Source: Paludibacter sp. 47-17
GTDB lineage: Bacteria; Bacteroidota; Bacteroidia; Bacteroidales; Paludibacteraceae
Direction: 5' to 3'
NCBI GenBank assembly: GCA_001898935.1
Contig: MKVT01000025.1
Span: 62,001 to 126,000, forward strand
DNA length: 64,000 nucleotides
Under the pieces are notes generated by a model. It was not told where the DNA came from. It saw only the letters and a program-made list of their open reading frames with translations, and made no database searches. This document shows, in pieces, positions 37,983 through 48,276 of the stretch (positions within the stretch are counted from its first letter, which is position 1; each line of letters opens with the position of its first letter). The position numbers and the translations under genes are program-made.

Positions 37983-38408
37983 CTAGCTGTCGATTCGTAA
38001 CAATTCTCCTTTTCGATTGAATTCCAGTTCCAGTCCGTTATCCAGTTTGAGTTGCTGATTCCGGCTATCCTTTTCCCAGGCAATGATGTAATTAGCGGGA
38101 TAATTGGCCGCAACAAATTCTGCTATTTCAGAAGGCAGCACACTGCCGGGCAATTGGCCGGTACTTTCAATACTGATCACCTTTTTGTTTTTGTTGAATT
38201 CGACAACGATCCCGTCTTTTAATGTGATGTCGTAGATCAGTTTCAGTCCATCCACCCCTTTAACCACTTGTAACACCGGATTGGCCGGAAAATGATCGTT
38301 CAGGTAGCCGGCAATTTCGGCCGGAACTTTCTGTTCGGTCACAATGACTTCAGCTTCGCAACTCATCAGAAACAAGGACAGTAAAGCCGTAAAAAAATAT
38401 TTTCTCAT
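37983..38408 (-). CDS. PepSY-like (DUF2874) lipoprotein
   Basis: The 141-residue minus-strand product has a lipoprotein signal (MRKYFFTALLSLFLMSC) and then two copies of a beta-alpha-beta PepSY-like unit: the first around VPAEIAGYLNDHFP...YDITLKDGIVVEFNKNKKVIS, the second around LPSEIAEFVAANYP...LDNGLELEFNRKGELLRID. Such tandem repeats are typical of the BLIP-like/DUF2874 periplasmic proteins of Bacteroidota. Function is unknown; inhibition of a protease is a guess for this fold. It converges on the M48 protease gene. Confidence 0.85.
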   Translation of the reverse strand: MRKYFFTALLSLFLMSCEAEVIVTEQKVPAEIAGYLNDHFPANPVLQVVKGVDGLKLIYDITLKDGIVVEFNKNKKVISIESTGQLPGSVLPSEIAEFVAANYPANYIIAWEKDSRNQQLKLDNGLELEFNRKGELLRIDS

Positions 38409-38659
38409 ATCATTTCATGTTTTTATTTTCTCCCTACTCTCTTCCGGATTTTCAGGTTTCTCCGATGGTGTAGCACAAAGGTAGAATCTGAAATCGGAGA
38501 AAATCTGGAGGCTATAAGAGGAATGGAGAAAAAGATTCGGTTGTGATTTCCAATCAAGTTGAATATAACGGATAAATACAATTGTTTTCAGGGAGTTGTT
38601 TCCATAACCACGTCGAAAACCCTTAATGGGTGCGACAGGAAAAAAGTAAAATGGTTGAT
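38409..38659. other. trailer side of the CRISPR array
   Basis: About 250 bp without a gene between the PepSY-like gene and the first repeat. Since the array is read from the right, this is its distal end. No degenerate repeat is visible here. Confidence 0.6.
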
Positions 38660-41600
38660 ATTTCAATTCCTTCTGGTTCAATTAAAAGTACAGCATTCAA
38701 AGAAGAAAGTATTTTAATCAGTTATTTCAATTCCTTCTGGTTCAATTAAAAGCAATGCAAAACTGGCAGCAGCAGCTCCGGACTTATATTTCAATTCCTT
38801 CTGGTTCAATTAAAAGACCATCCCGACAATCGAACGAATTGAAGTCAGGTATTTCAATTCCTTCTGGTTCAATTAAAAGATTACGATGTAATTGATAAAC
38901 AGTTCAAATCCTTGATTTCAATTCCTTCTGGTTCAATTAAAAGTTTCAGTTTAGTTTTGTCGAGTAGTGAGTAGGAGATTTCAATTCCTTCTGGTTCAAT
39001 TAAAAGTGCTGGCAGAACTGGTAGGGGGCGAAGTAATTAAATTTCAATTCCTTCTGGTTCAATTAAAAGGTAATTCATAGTTGCAACCTTCGAGATAGGA
39101 ACGAATTTCAATTCCTTCTGGTTCAATTAAAAGAATTTTCGACATATCATCAAACTGTAGCGAAGAGATATTTCAATTCCTTCTGGTTCAATTAAAAGTT
39201 AATAAAAAGGGCTATGCCATACCAGTTTTGGGAAATTTCAATTCCTTCTGGTTCAATTAAAAGTCTTTTTCAGTCCAATTGTAATCCATTAAAGGTTATT
39301 TCAATTCCTTCTGGTTCAATTAAAAGTGATATTTTATCAAGTATCCAGCCAAATTTAACTACATTTCAATTCCTTCTGGTTCAATTAAAAGACACCCGAC
39401 ATCAGCTTTGATTCAGTGAAGGGCATATTTCAATTCCTTCTGGTTCAATTAAAAGAGCAATCAAAAAAGCAACAGAATAAACCAGCCGAAATTTCAATTC
39501 CTTCTGGTTCAATTAAAAGAAAGACATAAGGAATATTATGAGAATCTATAGATAATTTCAATTCCTTCTGGTTCAATTAAAAGCCTGTTCAGGAAACCAA
39601 CCAATCAGCAGAACAAAATTTCAATTCCTTCTGGTTCAATTAAAAGCGCACAAGGGAATGCTACCAACTCCGACAAGTTCAAATTTCAATTCCTTCTGGT
39701 TCAATTAAAAGTTTTGACACGGAACTCCTTCAAAAAGGTACTATTATTTCAATTCCTTCTGGTTCAATTAAAAGAGGGCAACAGTTTTATCGGGTAGGGG
39801 AGTATCGTACATTTCAATTCCTTCTGGTTCAATTAAAAGTCTGTACCGTATACAGGTGATGCTGTTCTAGTTCATTTCAATTCCTTCTGGTTCAATTAAA
39901 AGCAATGCAAAACTGGCAGCAGCAGCTCCGGACTTATATTTCAATTCCTTCTGGTTCAATTAAAAGATTTTCGGAGCCAAACTTCGCTGGAATGATATTA
40001 TATTTCAATTCCTTCTGGTTCAATTAAAAGAAACAAAACGGGTATCAATACGAAAACATTTAAGAAAATTTCAATTCCTTCTGGTTCAATTAAAAGGTTT
40101 TGATTTTTTTACTCCTGCCATAGCTTTAACTCCATTTCAATTCCTTCTGGTTCAATTAAAAGCGGATTAATTAAAACAACTTGACCAGTCATTCCAGCAT
40201 TTCAATTCCTTCTGGTTCAATTAAAAGAGAAACAAACGATACCAGGAAAAAGAAACATATCCATTTCAATTCCTTCTGGTTCAATTAAAAGTTTCTCAAG
40301 AAGTCTTTTAGACTGTTCTTCTGTTATTTCAATTCCTTCTGGTTCAATTAAAAGACTCTTTTATGTCGCTCGCGTAAGGCGGGATCCATATTTCAATTCC
40401 TTCTGGTTCAATTAAAAGTGACAGCCAAATTTGCAGGCGTGCGAAAAGACGGACATTTCAATTCCTTCTGGTTCAATTAAAAGTTATTATCGCCAGCGCC
40501 AGCTGCTCCTGTGTGAGATCGATTTCAATTCCTTCTGGTTCAATTAAAAGCAGTATCTTCGAGTTGAATATTTTTGTCATCTGTTATTTCAATTCCTTCT
40601 GGTTCAATTAAAAGGAATTTATAGAAAATGAAGACTTTTGTCGTTGGAAATTTCAATTCCTTCTGGTTCAATTAAAAGAGTCAGCCGGGTGTTCCCGAAG
40701 ACCCACGCAAGGTCATTTCAATTCCTTCTGGTTCAATTAAAAGAACGCCAAACTCATCTCAGCAGCGCCGGAATTGCATTTCAATTCCTTCTGGTTCAAT
40801 TAAAAGTTAGAATGCAGCAAATCAGGCCGTTGCGCCCAGTTTATTTCAATTCCTTCTGGTTCAATTAAAAGTTTTTTCGCCCAACTGTCAAGGGATAATA
40901 AACTTATTTCAATTCCTTCTGGTTCAATTAAAAGATTAATGCATTTGTAGGTGGGGCTGAATTTGCTCAGATTTCAATTCCTTCTGGTTCAATTAAAAGA
41001 AAACGCTTCCGGCAGACGAGGACGTCACCTGTTATTTCAATTCCTTCTGGTTCAATTAAAAGCGTTTAAAGCACCGTTTTACGGCCTAAATATACATATT
41101 TCAATTCCTTCTGGTTCAATTAAAAGTTTATTCTGTCTCGGGTAATCATACGAGCGTTACCGATTTCAATTCCTTCTGGTTCAATTAAAAGAAGCGGGGT
41201 GATGTTATTTATTGCGAAGATAAAAGATTTCAATTCCTTCTGGTTCAATTAAAAGAGAATTTATAGAAAATGAAGACTTTTGTCGTTGGAAATTTCAATT
41301 CCTTCTGGTTCAATTAAAAGCTGATTTATTAAAAGCTACAAGAGCTTTATTTTTATTTCAATTCCTTCTGGTTCAATTAAAAGTTTACTTTCAAGATGCT
41401 TAATAGTATCAATATCGGCATTTCAATTCCTTCTGGTTCAATTAAAAGAGCACATCATCAACAAACGACGGAAGTTGATTTGAATTTCAATTCCTTCTGG
41501 TTCAATTAAAAGGTTCAACGAAATTGAGTGGGTAGATGGCGTAATTACATTTCAATTCCTTCTGGTTCAATTAAAAGAAAGAGCCGAGCAAAGGCATCGC

Positions 41601-43769
41601 CCCTGCGCTAGACAATTTCAATTCCTTCTGGTTCAATTAAAAGATATTGAAAGAAGAAGGCAGGAAGAATTAAATACACATTTCAATTCCTTCTGGTTCA
41701 ATTAAAAGCACCGAAAACCCGAACCACTGTTCAGGATAACGCTATTTCAATTCCTTCTGGTTCAATTAAAAGCTTTTTGATAAACTTAAACAGGCGGCTG
41801 ACAAATTTATTTCAATTCCTTCTGGTTCAATTAAAAGACTGAATTCGACGGCGATATCTGCCGTGTAAATTAATTTCAATTCCTTCTGGTTCAATTAAAA
41901 GCAAAAGGCCGGGATGTACTAACATCCGCTGAATCGAATTTCAATTCCTTCTGGTTCAATTAAAAGACTTACCCAATTCCTGAAGGTTGCAGGGCAATTA
42001 CGAATTTCAATTCCTTCTGGTTCAATTAAAAGTTTCGGGTTGTACTTTATTTCTGTTGCGTAATTCCTTATTTCAATTCCTTCTGGTTCAATTAAAAGTC
42101 CTCCAATTGATACATGGGAAAAAGAATTCGAATATTTCAATTCCTTCTGGTTCAATTAAAAGACTTTGATGGAACAAAAGTAATCAGTTCCGTAATGCAT
42201 TTCAATTCCTTCTGGTTCAATTAAAAGTTTTGAACAAATAAACAATTTAAAATCAATGGAAAATTTCAATTCCTTCTGGTTCAATTAAAAGTTTTTCAAA
42301 ATCAATATACTGCTTTTTTAAATCGTATTTCAATTCCTTCTGGTTCAATTAAAAGTTATTCAAAATCTTCAGAAAAATCAAACTGCGCTATTTCAATTCC
42401 TTCTGGTTCAATTAAAAGGCCGATTCAGCATCCGCGAAACATGTTTGAACCACATTTCAATTCCTTCTGGTTCAATTAAAAGATAATTTTCCATTTGAAT
42501 ACATTTATATCCTTCGAAATTTCAATTCCTTCTGGTTCAATTAAAAGACACCCGATTTTCAATTTGATTACCGGTTTGCGTGATTTCAATTCCTTCTGGT
42601 TCAATTAAAAGCAAGTGTCAACGCTCCCCACCGAAGAGAGAGGGTTATTTCAATTCCTTCTGGTTCAATTAAAAGCGTTTGTAAATAAAGAGGTTGCGGA
42701 ATCGAAATTAATTTCAATTCCTTCTGGTTCAATTAAAAGGTAACGGATACATATATTTCAAGTGCCCGGAAGGATATTTCAATTCCTTCTGGTTCAATTA
42801 AAAGTCCGTGCTGCCGTTGAACTGAAAGCTACCGAATTATATTTCAATTCCTTCTGGTTCAATTAAAAGGGAACGATCATCAGGTTTAATCTACTTGATG
42901 TGTCATTTCAATTCCTTCTGGTTCAATTAAAAGTAATATATCACCGATTGCAAATTATGTATATTGTAATTTCAATTCCTTCTGGTTCAATTAAAAGAAC
43001 ATGTGCTGTATTTATTTTATTTACTAATCGCATTTCAATTCCTTCTGGTTCAATTAAAAGAAGGGCTGTTTTGTAATTCCGTCTACTCCCTTTGCTATTT
43101 CAATTCCTTCTGGTTCAATTAAAAGTTATGGAAGATAAAATTTCTGACGATGGACAATCCTATTTCAATTCCTTCTGGTTCAATTAAAAGCCAACAGGAT
43201 TTAGATGAAGAGATGGAAGAAATATAATTTCAATTCCTTCTGGTTCAATTAAAAGTTGCCGGAAAGCGGAATGGTTACAATTTTGCTGTAATTTCAATTC
43301 CTTCTGGTTCAATTAAAAGGCAAGAATCACAAAAGAAATGGAACCGTTTATCAGATTTCAATTCCTTCTGGTTCAATTAAAAGTCAACAGTCCATTTCTC
43401 AGCATTCGTATTTCCTCTATTTCAATTCCTTCTGGTTCAATTAAAAGCTAATTGGGTGAAAGCTTGCGAAGCTGTAAAGTCATTTCAATTCCTTCTGGTT
43501 CAATTAAAAGATTCACCCTGGAACAAATCAGGGAGGCGGTTCGGTCATTTCAATTCCTTCTGGTTCAATTAAAAGGGTGTAGGCGGTAAAATTACGATTG
43601 GTACATTTTATATTTCAATTCCTTCTGGTTCAATTAAAAGCTATCAGGAAAGCGGAATGACACAAATGCTATTTAATTTCAATTCCTTCTGGTTCAATTA
43701 AAAGTACTTACTGGGAGCATAATATCGGCGCAGGCAATTCATTTCAATTCCTTCTGGTTCAATTAAAAG
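38660..43769 (-). CRISPR. type I-B CRISPR array, 80 repeats and 79 spacers
   Basis: A 29-base repeat recurs 80 times (first at 38660-38688, last at 43741-43769), with no repeat variant noticed by eye. In plus orientation it starts ATTTCAATTCC and ends TTCAATTAAAAG. Read on the minus strand it ends in GGAATTGAAAT, so Cas6 would leave the handle ATTGAAAT, and the array is transcribed leftwards from the cas side. Spacers are 34-38 bases. The newest spacers are at the right end next to the leader and cas2. Spacers at 38753-38787 and 39903-39937 are identical; those at 40615-40649 and 41256-41291 differ by one terminal base. Length and uniformity suggest a system still acquiring spacers. Confidence 0.99.
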
Positions 43770-43980
43770 CCGTTCTTCGACATCTTGAAAAAGCCTGCAA
43801 ATCAGAGTGCTAATTATTCTGTTTTCTTCTTTTTTGCAGGTGAAAAGTTGTCGATGTGCAAAAATATAAAAATCCCTGTACATCGACAACTTGATTTTGT
43901 TCTGATTATCAGTATGTCAAAGATCGTATGGTACACAAATACCTGGAAAAATTTGATTTGGTTCTTTCACCGACAACGGT
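43770..43980 (-). promoter_or_regulatory. CRISPR leader with promoter inside an inverted repeat
   Basis: This AT-rich stretch separates the newest repeat from the end of cas2. On the minus strand, GTTG (plus 43887-43890), 20 bp and TATTTTTG (plus 43859-43866) form a promoter aimed at the array. A 13-base perfect inverted repeat, AAGTTGTCGATGT at 43845-43857 and ACATCGACAACTT at 43880-43892, encloses the -7 box; its right arm overlaps the -33 box. Pre-crRNA would start near 43852, about 80 bases before the first repeat. The inverted repeat may be an operator or an integration-host-type site. Confidence 0.7.
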
Positions 43981-44244
43981 TCATAAAAAATTATCGATGT
44001 TACTGCGCTCTTTACCAACAATTTGTTTGTCCAGCCATTTTTCGGTGCGACCGGAAAAAATTATCAGACTGTCTTCATCTTTTTCCATAAACTTTTCAGC
44101 ATTTATCACTAATTCTTTCAGTTTTACTTCACTTATTTCTCCTTCAAATACGGAATTTTGAATCCAATTCAAGTATTTCCTGCACAGCCGTAACATTTTT
44201 CCTACGCGCTTTTCTCCACAATCGTATACCAATATCACGTACAT
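43981..44244 (-). CDS. cas2: CRISPR-associated endoribonuclease Cas2
   Basis: The 87-residue protein starts MYVILVYDCGEKRVGKMLRLCRKYL, the ferredoxin-like Cas2 fold with the conserved Asp8 after the first strand and an arginine-rich helix. NSVFEGEISEVKLKEL is the typical second strand and helix. Cas2 dimers bridge two Cas1 dimers in the integrase complex. Its start lies 1 bp after the cas1 stop, so the two are translationally coupled. The stop at 43981 marks the right border of the leader. Confidence 0.96.
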   Translation of the reverse strand: MYVILVYDCGEKRVGKMLRLCRKYLNWIQNSVFEGEISEVKLKELVINAEKFMEKDEDSLIIFSGRTEKWLDKQIVGKERSNIDNFL

Positions 44245-44245
44245 C

Positions 44246-45262
44246 TTACCACCACATTTTAAATGGTTTATACTCTTCCATATTAAGCAGGTGCTTGCTT
44301 AATTTGTAGCATTCCAACTTCATCAGATGCCTGTAACTTACTTTACGTTTCAGCGACCGGTGCTGGATAGTTTCGTTCAACCGCTCTTCAAACGATTGTA
44401 CAAATATCTTTTTTCCTTGCTGATTGAGCAAACATTTGTTTAGTTTTTTATCAAAATGTTTTTCCTGTATTTCTTTTTTGTTCAATACTTTGAATATCAC
44501 CCTGTCTACCAATATAGGTTTGAATATCTCGGAAATATCAAGTGCCAGCGAATATCTTCTTTCTCCGGGTGTATGCAGATAGCTGATGGTAGGATTTAGC
44601 TGGGTCTGATGAATTGCTCTCAGACATTGACTGTAACACATCATGTTACCAAAGGAAATCAGTGCGTTAACTTCGTTCCGGGGAGGTTGTTTTGTACGAT
44701 TGCCCATTTCGAAGTCGGTAATAATCAGGCCGAAACCTTCGTAGTATTTTTGCCGGATATTGCCTTCGATTCCCATCAGTTCATCAACCTGACGTGCATT
44801 CCCGATAGATGAGGTGTAATTTTCAATTTGCATGATCAATTCTGCCAGCTCCTTGCCCCGCTTGTCGTAATACCTTAGATTCTTGATCATATTGTATGCT
44901 GCTCCTTCGATGAGCTTTTTGGCAATGATGATCCGCTTCTTTTTATCCTGATGAAAAGCCGTTTGGGCTAATAACATCCGACCTGATAGCAATCCATCTC
45001 TGGGCATAAAAGAACCGGTATAATTTTCATAATAATCGAAGAAGTGTACGGCAATTCCGTTTTGTCCCAGAAAATTGTAAATTGCGCTATTTGCCGTGAG
45101 CGACCCGAATGCATAGAATTCGGCGATGTCTTCGACAGGTAAATACCGATGTTGACCGTTGCGTTCACACCCATTTCCGTCGTCTTCAATAGGGGTGAAT
45201 TTCAGGGTGTTGTCCTTGCGTTGCAGGGTGCCGGGATTGAATAGATAATACGTTTTTTTCAT
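44246..45262 (-). CDS. cas1: CRISPR-associated integrase Cas1, type I-B
   Basis: The 338-residue protein has the I-B start KTYYLFNPGTLQRKDNTL and the three metal ligands Glu166 (GIEGNIRQKYYE), His230 (SYLHTPGERRYSLALDISE) and Glu245 (SEIFKP). It integrates new spacers at the leader end of the array. It is followed by cas2 after 1 bp and preceded by cas4 with an 18-bp gap, forming an acquisition module. Base composition is less AT-rich than in the effector genes cas8-cas3. Confidence 0.97.
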   Translation of the reverse strand: MKKTYYLFNPGTLQRKDNTLKFTPIEDDGNGCERNGQHRYLPVEDIAEFYAFGSLTANSAIYNFLGQNGIAVHFFDYYENYTGSFMPRDGLLSGRMLLAQTAFHQDKKKRIIIAKKLIEGAAYNMIKNLRYYDKRGKELAELIMQIENYTSSIGNARQVDELMGIEGNIRQKYYEGFGLIITDFEMGNRTKQPPRNEVNALISFGNMMCYSQCLRAIHQTQLNPTISYLHTPGERRYSLALDISEIFKPILVDRVIFKVLNKKEIQEKHFDKKLNKCLLNQQGKKIFVQSFEERLNETIQHRSLKRKVSYRHLMKLECYKLSKHLLNMEEYKPFKMWW

Positions 45263-45280
45263 GTGGACCGGATTTGTTGG

Positions 45281-45784
45281 TTAATCAACTTCATTGATAT
45301 AGCAAAATTCGTAATAGCTGCAATTAGTACAGAGTTTCTTATTAATTGCCGGTGGACAATTATCGGATGCAACAATCTTATTGATCGCCAATTCTGATTG
45401 TTCAATATAATTGATGTCGTTTTGAGCCAACGTAATCTGGGTTGTATGTCGTAGGGCCGGATACTCTAAAATACCCGTAACTCCTTCAATTCCTTGTTTG
45501 ATAAGTACATAAATATAGTATTTCAGTTGCCATTCGTGTGCCAATTCTATTTTATCCGACTTTTTAATTTCATGTATAACTTTGTTTCGGGTATCGTAAA
45601 AATCAATCTTGATACCTTCAATTTCCAGTTCTTCATACCGTTCCGAACGCTGTGGATAGCTTGATTCATGAATCAGTTTGCCTTCGTACACCAGATCGGA
45701 AGTGTGTTCCATATTGATACCATTTGAAAATAGCCAGAGTTTCCGGTGGCAGATTTGGAAGTAGTTGAATTGTGTGCCGGTCAT
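45281..45784 (-). CDS. cas4: CRISPR-associated exonuclease Cas4
   Basis: The 167-residue protein has a cluster-binding Cys12 (FQICHRKLW) and three C-terminal cysteines Cys152, Cys155 and Cys161 (CTNCSYYEFC), as needed for the 4Fe-4S cluster of Cas4. Nuclease residues are His39 (GKLIHESSY), the Asp in IKIDFYD, and the E-x-K in VIHEIKKSDK. Cas4 trims prespacers and selects those with a correct PAM. It stands directly upstream of cas1. The 185-bp gap to cas3 holds no gene that could be supported. Confidence 0.95.
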   Translation of the reverse strand: MTGTQFNYFQICHRKLWLFSNGINMEHTSDLVYEGKLIHESSYPQRSERYEELEIEGIKIDFYDTRNKVIHEIKKSDKIELAHEWQLKYYIYVLIKQGIEGVTGILEYPALRHTTQITLAQNDINYIEQSELAINKIVASDNCPPAINKKLCTNCSYYEFCYINEVD

Positions 45785-45969
45785 AATGTGTTTATTTAAT
45801 TTTGAATCTGTCAGGATGGATAGAATACGTAAAAATATCAGTCATTTCATGTGCGAATCCATACCCATCCGAGGCCCCATTCTAGGCACTCATAATAGTT
45901 TGGAAATACTAAATGCTCTTTAAGATATCTCATATTATTTTACATCACAAATAAGTGTTAAGACCAGTC
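45785..45969. other. gap between cas3 and cas4
   Basis: A 185-bp AT-rich gap with no gene and no convincing promoter for cas4. It breaks the otherwise tight cas operon into an effector part and an acquisition part. Confidence 0.5.
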
Positions 45970-48276
45970 TTATAAAATTAAACTATCATTTTTTGTAAAA
46001 TCCTCTTCCTGTATTTGCAGGCCTAAATCGTTCGTATATTTTCGTTTGATTAAAAAATAGGATGTTTGTATGATTTTATCTTCATTTTTTGCTTCAAATA
46101 GATGAACTTTTCTTTCTATTACTCCTGAATTTATAAAACAGGCAAAACGCTTTTTAGATATCTGAACTTTTAAAGATTCAGCTTTCACAAATTCATATTG
46201 ATTGAGAAATGATTTAAATTCCATCTCATTAGCAGCGGGTAATACTTTAATCCCATCAAATTTGGAATAAAAATCTTCTTCTGACTTCTGAGAATATACA
46301 AAAGGAGATAATTGATTTTTAATCATATCAGTTAGGACATCATATACAAAATCATATTCTTCTTTATCTTTCAGGTCCCAATCAGGATAAACAAAATCAA
46401 TGGCTCTTTGAAGGTCCTTCTCCAGAACTCTTTCACAGAACCAACTGAGGGCTTCCAAACTCCGGTCAATTATACCTTGATTAGTATAAATATAGGAAGA
46501 ATCTACTTTATTCCGATTTTTAAATACGTTACATACACAAATACCTTTTTCTCTTTTTCTGTTTACACGTCCGAATCTTTGAATTAATGCATCAATAGGA
46601 GCAGGTTCAGTGTAAATCACATCATAATCAATATCCAAACTAACTTCGATAGCCTGAGTTCCGACAAGTAATTGAACATCATTTCCTTTCAAGTCTCTTT
46701 CTTTTTTATTCCTATCAGAAGCATTAAAACTACCATGAAGCAATACTTTGTTATTTGATGACAGCTCATTGTATACTATTTGCGATTGTTCTACAGTATT
46801 ACAAACAACCAATACTTTTTTCCCATTATTCAAATCTACCTGAATCAAATCTAAATTATGCGCTAATAATCCTTCATGTAGCACAATACGATGACGGGTA
46901 AATTTTTCATACAATTCGTTTTTTGCTGAAATTTCCGAATGAGCGCCAATAGCTTTTTCTAATTCTTGTTTCAAAAACCGGGGTAATGTCGCTGTCATTA
47001 TGAAAATTTTAACCCGAAAAAATTTCACAGCAAACTCAATCAACACTACGATTTGAGCAAAAATATCCGGCCGATAAGCATGTATTTCATCGAAAATAAA
47101 ATAACCACCAACCCATTCAAACATTCCTTTCTCAAAGCCTTTCAGTCCGAAGATATTTTTGAGTAATTGAAATGGAGTAACGATTTTGATTGGCGTTACA
47201 ATTGTTCTGTAATTTTCTTTTATTTTGTGTGTTAAGTATTGTCTCTTTTCTTGTGAAAAGGTAGGATGTTCCTTTTCAACAAGACTCTCTAAATATTCCG
47301 TGAGTTTCCCATGAAGTAATCCCACTTTATTTTTGTTGCCAATGTCATTTCCAAGTCGTTCGTACATAGCATTGATGGAAGCTGTGAAAGGTAGGATATA
47401 AAATACACGCCCCTGACCATTTAGTTGCATTTGTTTTTGTAGCCATAAAAAGGCAGCTTCTGTTTTGCCAGAACCTGTTGGAGCTGTAAGTATTACATTT
47501 CCTTCTTTTGTTGAAGCGTCTAGTTGGTGGGGATAAAAGTCATAACCTTTATTTTGTAGTGTTAGTCTTTTCGAAATGAGAAACTTAAAATCTTGACTTT
47601 CTAGTAATTCAATTTTTGAAATGAAGGCAGAAGACAAATGATCGCACTGTTTAAATCCTCCAGCCATTAAAAGTAAATCGAAATAGTTTGACTGTTCTAA
47701 CTTTACTGGATTTCTTATGTATTCCAATATAAACTTGCGAGGTAAATCTGAACTAATTTCGTTAAGTGTTATGCCAAACTCTTTCAGCAGATTCTTAACG
47801 AAATCGGAATTTATATTTTGTTTAAACTCAGTTTCGAATGAAAGTTTTGACTCATTGTCAAACTCAAGCAGATAGCCATTACTGTTATCTTGCTTATATA
47901 AATGTTCAATATGACTAAATAAAACATCATAGCTTTTATGGTGTCCGGCAACTACTTGTTTTATCATCTTTTTGTCGAGATCGGAATTTTCTAATCCGTC
48001 GATAAATGGAATTGAATATAATTCATGTCGTTGCCTTAACCATTTATGCTGTTTACTACGTAACATGCGTTGAAAGTCCGAATGTGCTTTTCCTAAGTCG
48101 TGGCAAACAATACACAGATAAAGCAAATCCCAAAAATGTTCAAGATCTGCTACTGGTAAGTTTGGAAAGCCTTTTTTTAGGTTTTCCAATACTTTTAATC
48201 CATCTTCTATATGTCGTTTTAAAGTAACCTGAGGTTCTGATTTTGCCAGAACCTCAGATAAATTTATACTAATCAT
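45970..48276 (-). CDS. cas3: CRISPR-associated nuclease/helicase Cas3
   Basis: Start set at 48276 (MISINLSEVLAKSEPQVTLKRHIEDG), 22 codons inside the longest frame, so that it overlaps the cas5 end by only 8 bp. The 768-residue protein has an N-terminal HD nuclease domain with the HD pair in VCHDLGKAH, later histidines in RHELYS and GHHKSYD, and then a superfamily 2 helicase: Walker A TAPTGSGKT, DEIH box in FIFDEIHAYRPD, SAT-like MTATLPRF and motif VI QRFGRVNRK. Cas3 is recruited by Cascade to unwind and degrade the invader strand. Confidence 0.97.
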   Translation of the reverse strand: MISINLSEVLAKSEPQVTLKRHIEDGLKVLENLKKGFPNLPVADLEHFWDLLYLCIVCHDLGKAHSDFQRMLRSKQHKWLRQRHELYSIPFIDGLENSDLDKKMIKQVVAGHHKSYDVLFSHIEHLYKQDNSNGYLLEFDNESKLSFETEFKQNINSDFVKNLLKEFGITLNEISSDLPRKFILEYIRNPVKLEQSNYFDLLLMAGGFKQCDHLSSAFISKIELLESQDFKFLISKRLTLQNKGYDFYPHQLDASTKEGNVILTAPTGSGKTEAAFLWLQKQMQLNGQGRVFYILPFTASINAMYERLGNDIGNKNKVGLLHGKLTEYLESLVEKEHPTFSQEKRQYLTHKIKENYRTIVTPIKIVTPFQLLKNIFGLKGFEKGMFEWVGGYFIFDEIHAYRPDIFAQIVVLIEFAVKFFRVKIFIMTATLPRFLKQELEKAIGAHSEISAKNELYEKFTRHRIVLHEGLLAHNLDLIQVDLNNGKKVLVVCNTVEQSQIVYNELSSNNKVLLHGSFNASDRNKKERDLKGNDVQLLVGTQAIEVSLDIDYDVIYTEPAPIDALIQRFGRVNRKREKGICVCNVFKNRNKVDSSYIYTNQGIIDRSLEALSWFCERVLEKDLQRAIDFVYPDWDLKDKEEYDFVYDVLTDMIKNQLSPFVYSQKSEEDFYSKFDGIKVLPAANEMEFKSFLNQYEFVKAESLKVQISKKRFACFINSGVIERKVHLFEAKNEDKIIQTSYFLIKRKYTNDLGLQIQEEDFTKNDSLIL

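Noticed and set aside
39214-42169. Short open frames on both strands inside the array, translating into repeated FQFLLVQLK or LLIEPEGIEI motifs
   Set aside because: They are merely translations of the CRISPR repeat and spacers.
42752-42763. ATATATTTCAAG inside a spacer, resembling the beginning of a repeat
   Set aside because: Only the first eight bases agree and spacing is wrong; it belongs to the spacer.
43785-44161. Open frames on the plus strand across leader and cas2
   Set aside because: They overlap cas2 and the leader and show no protein-like features.
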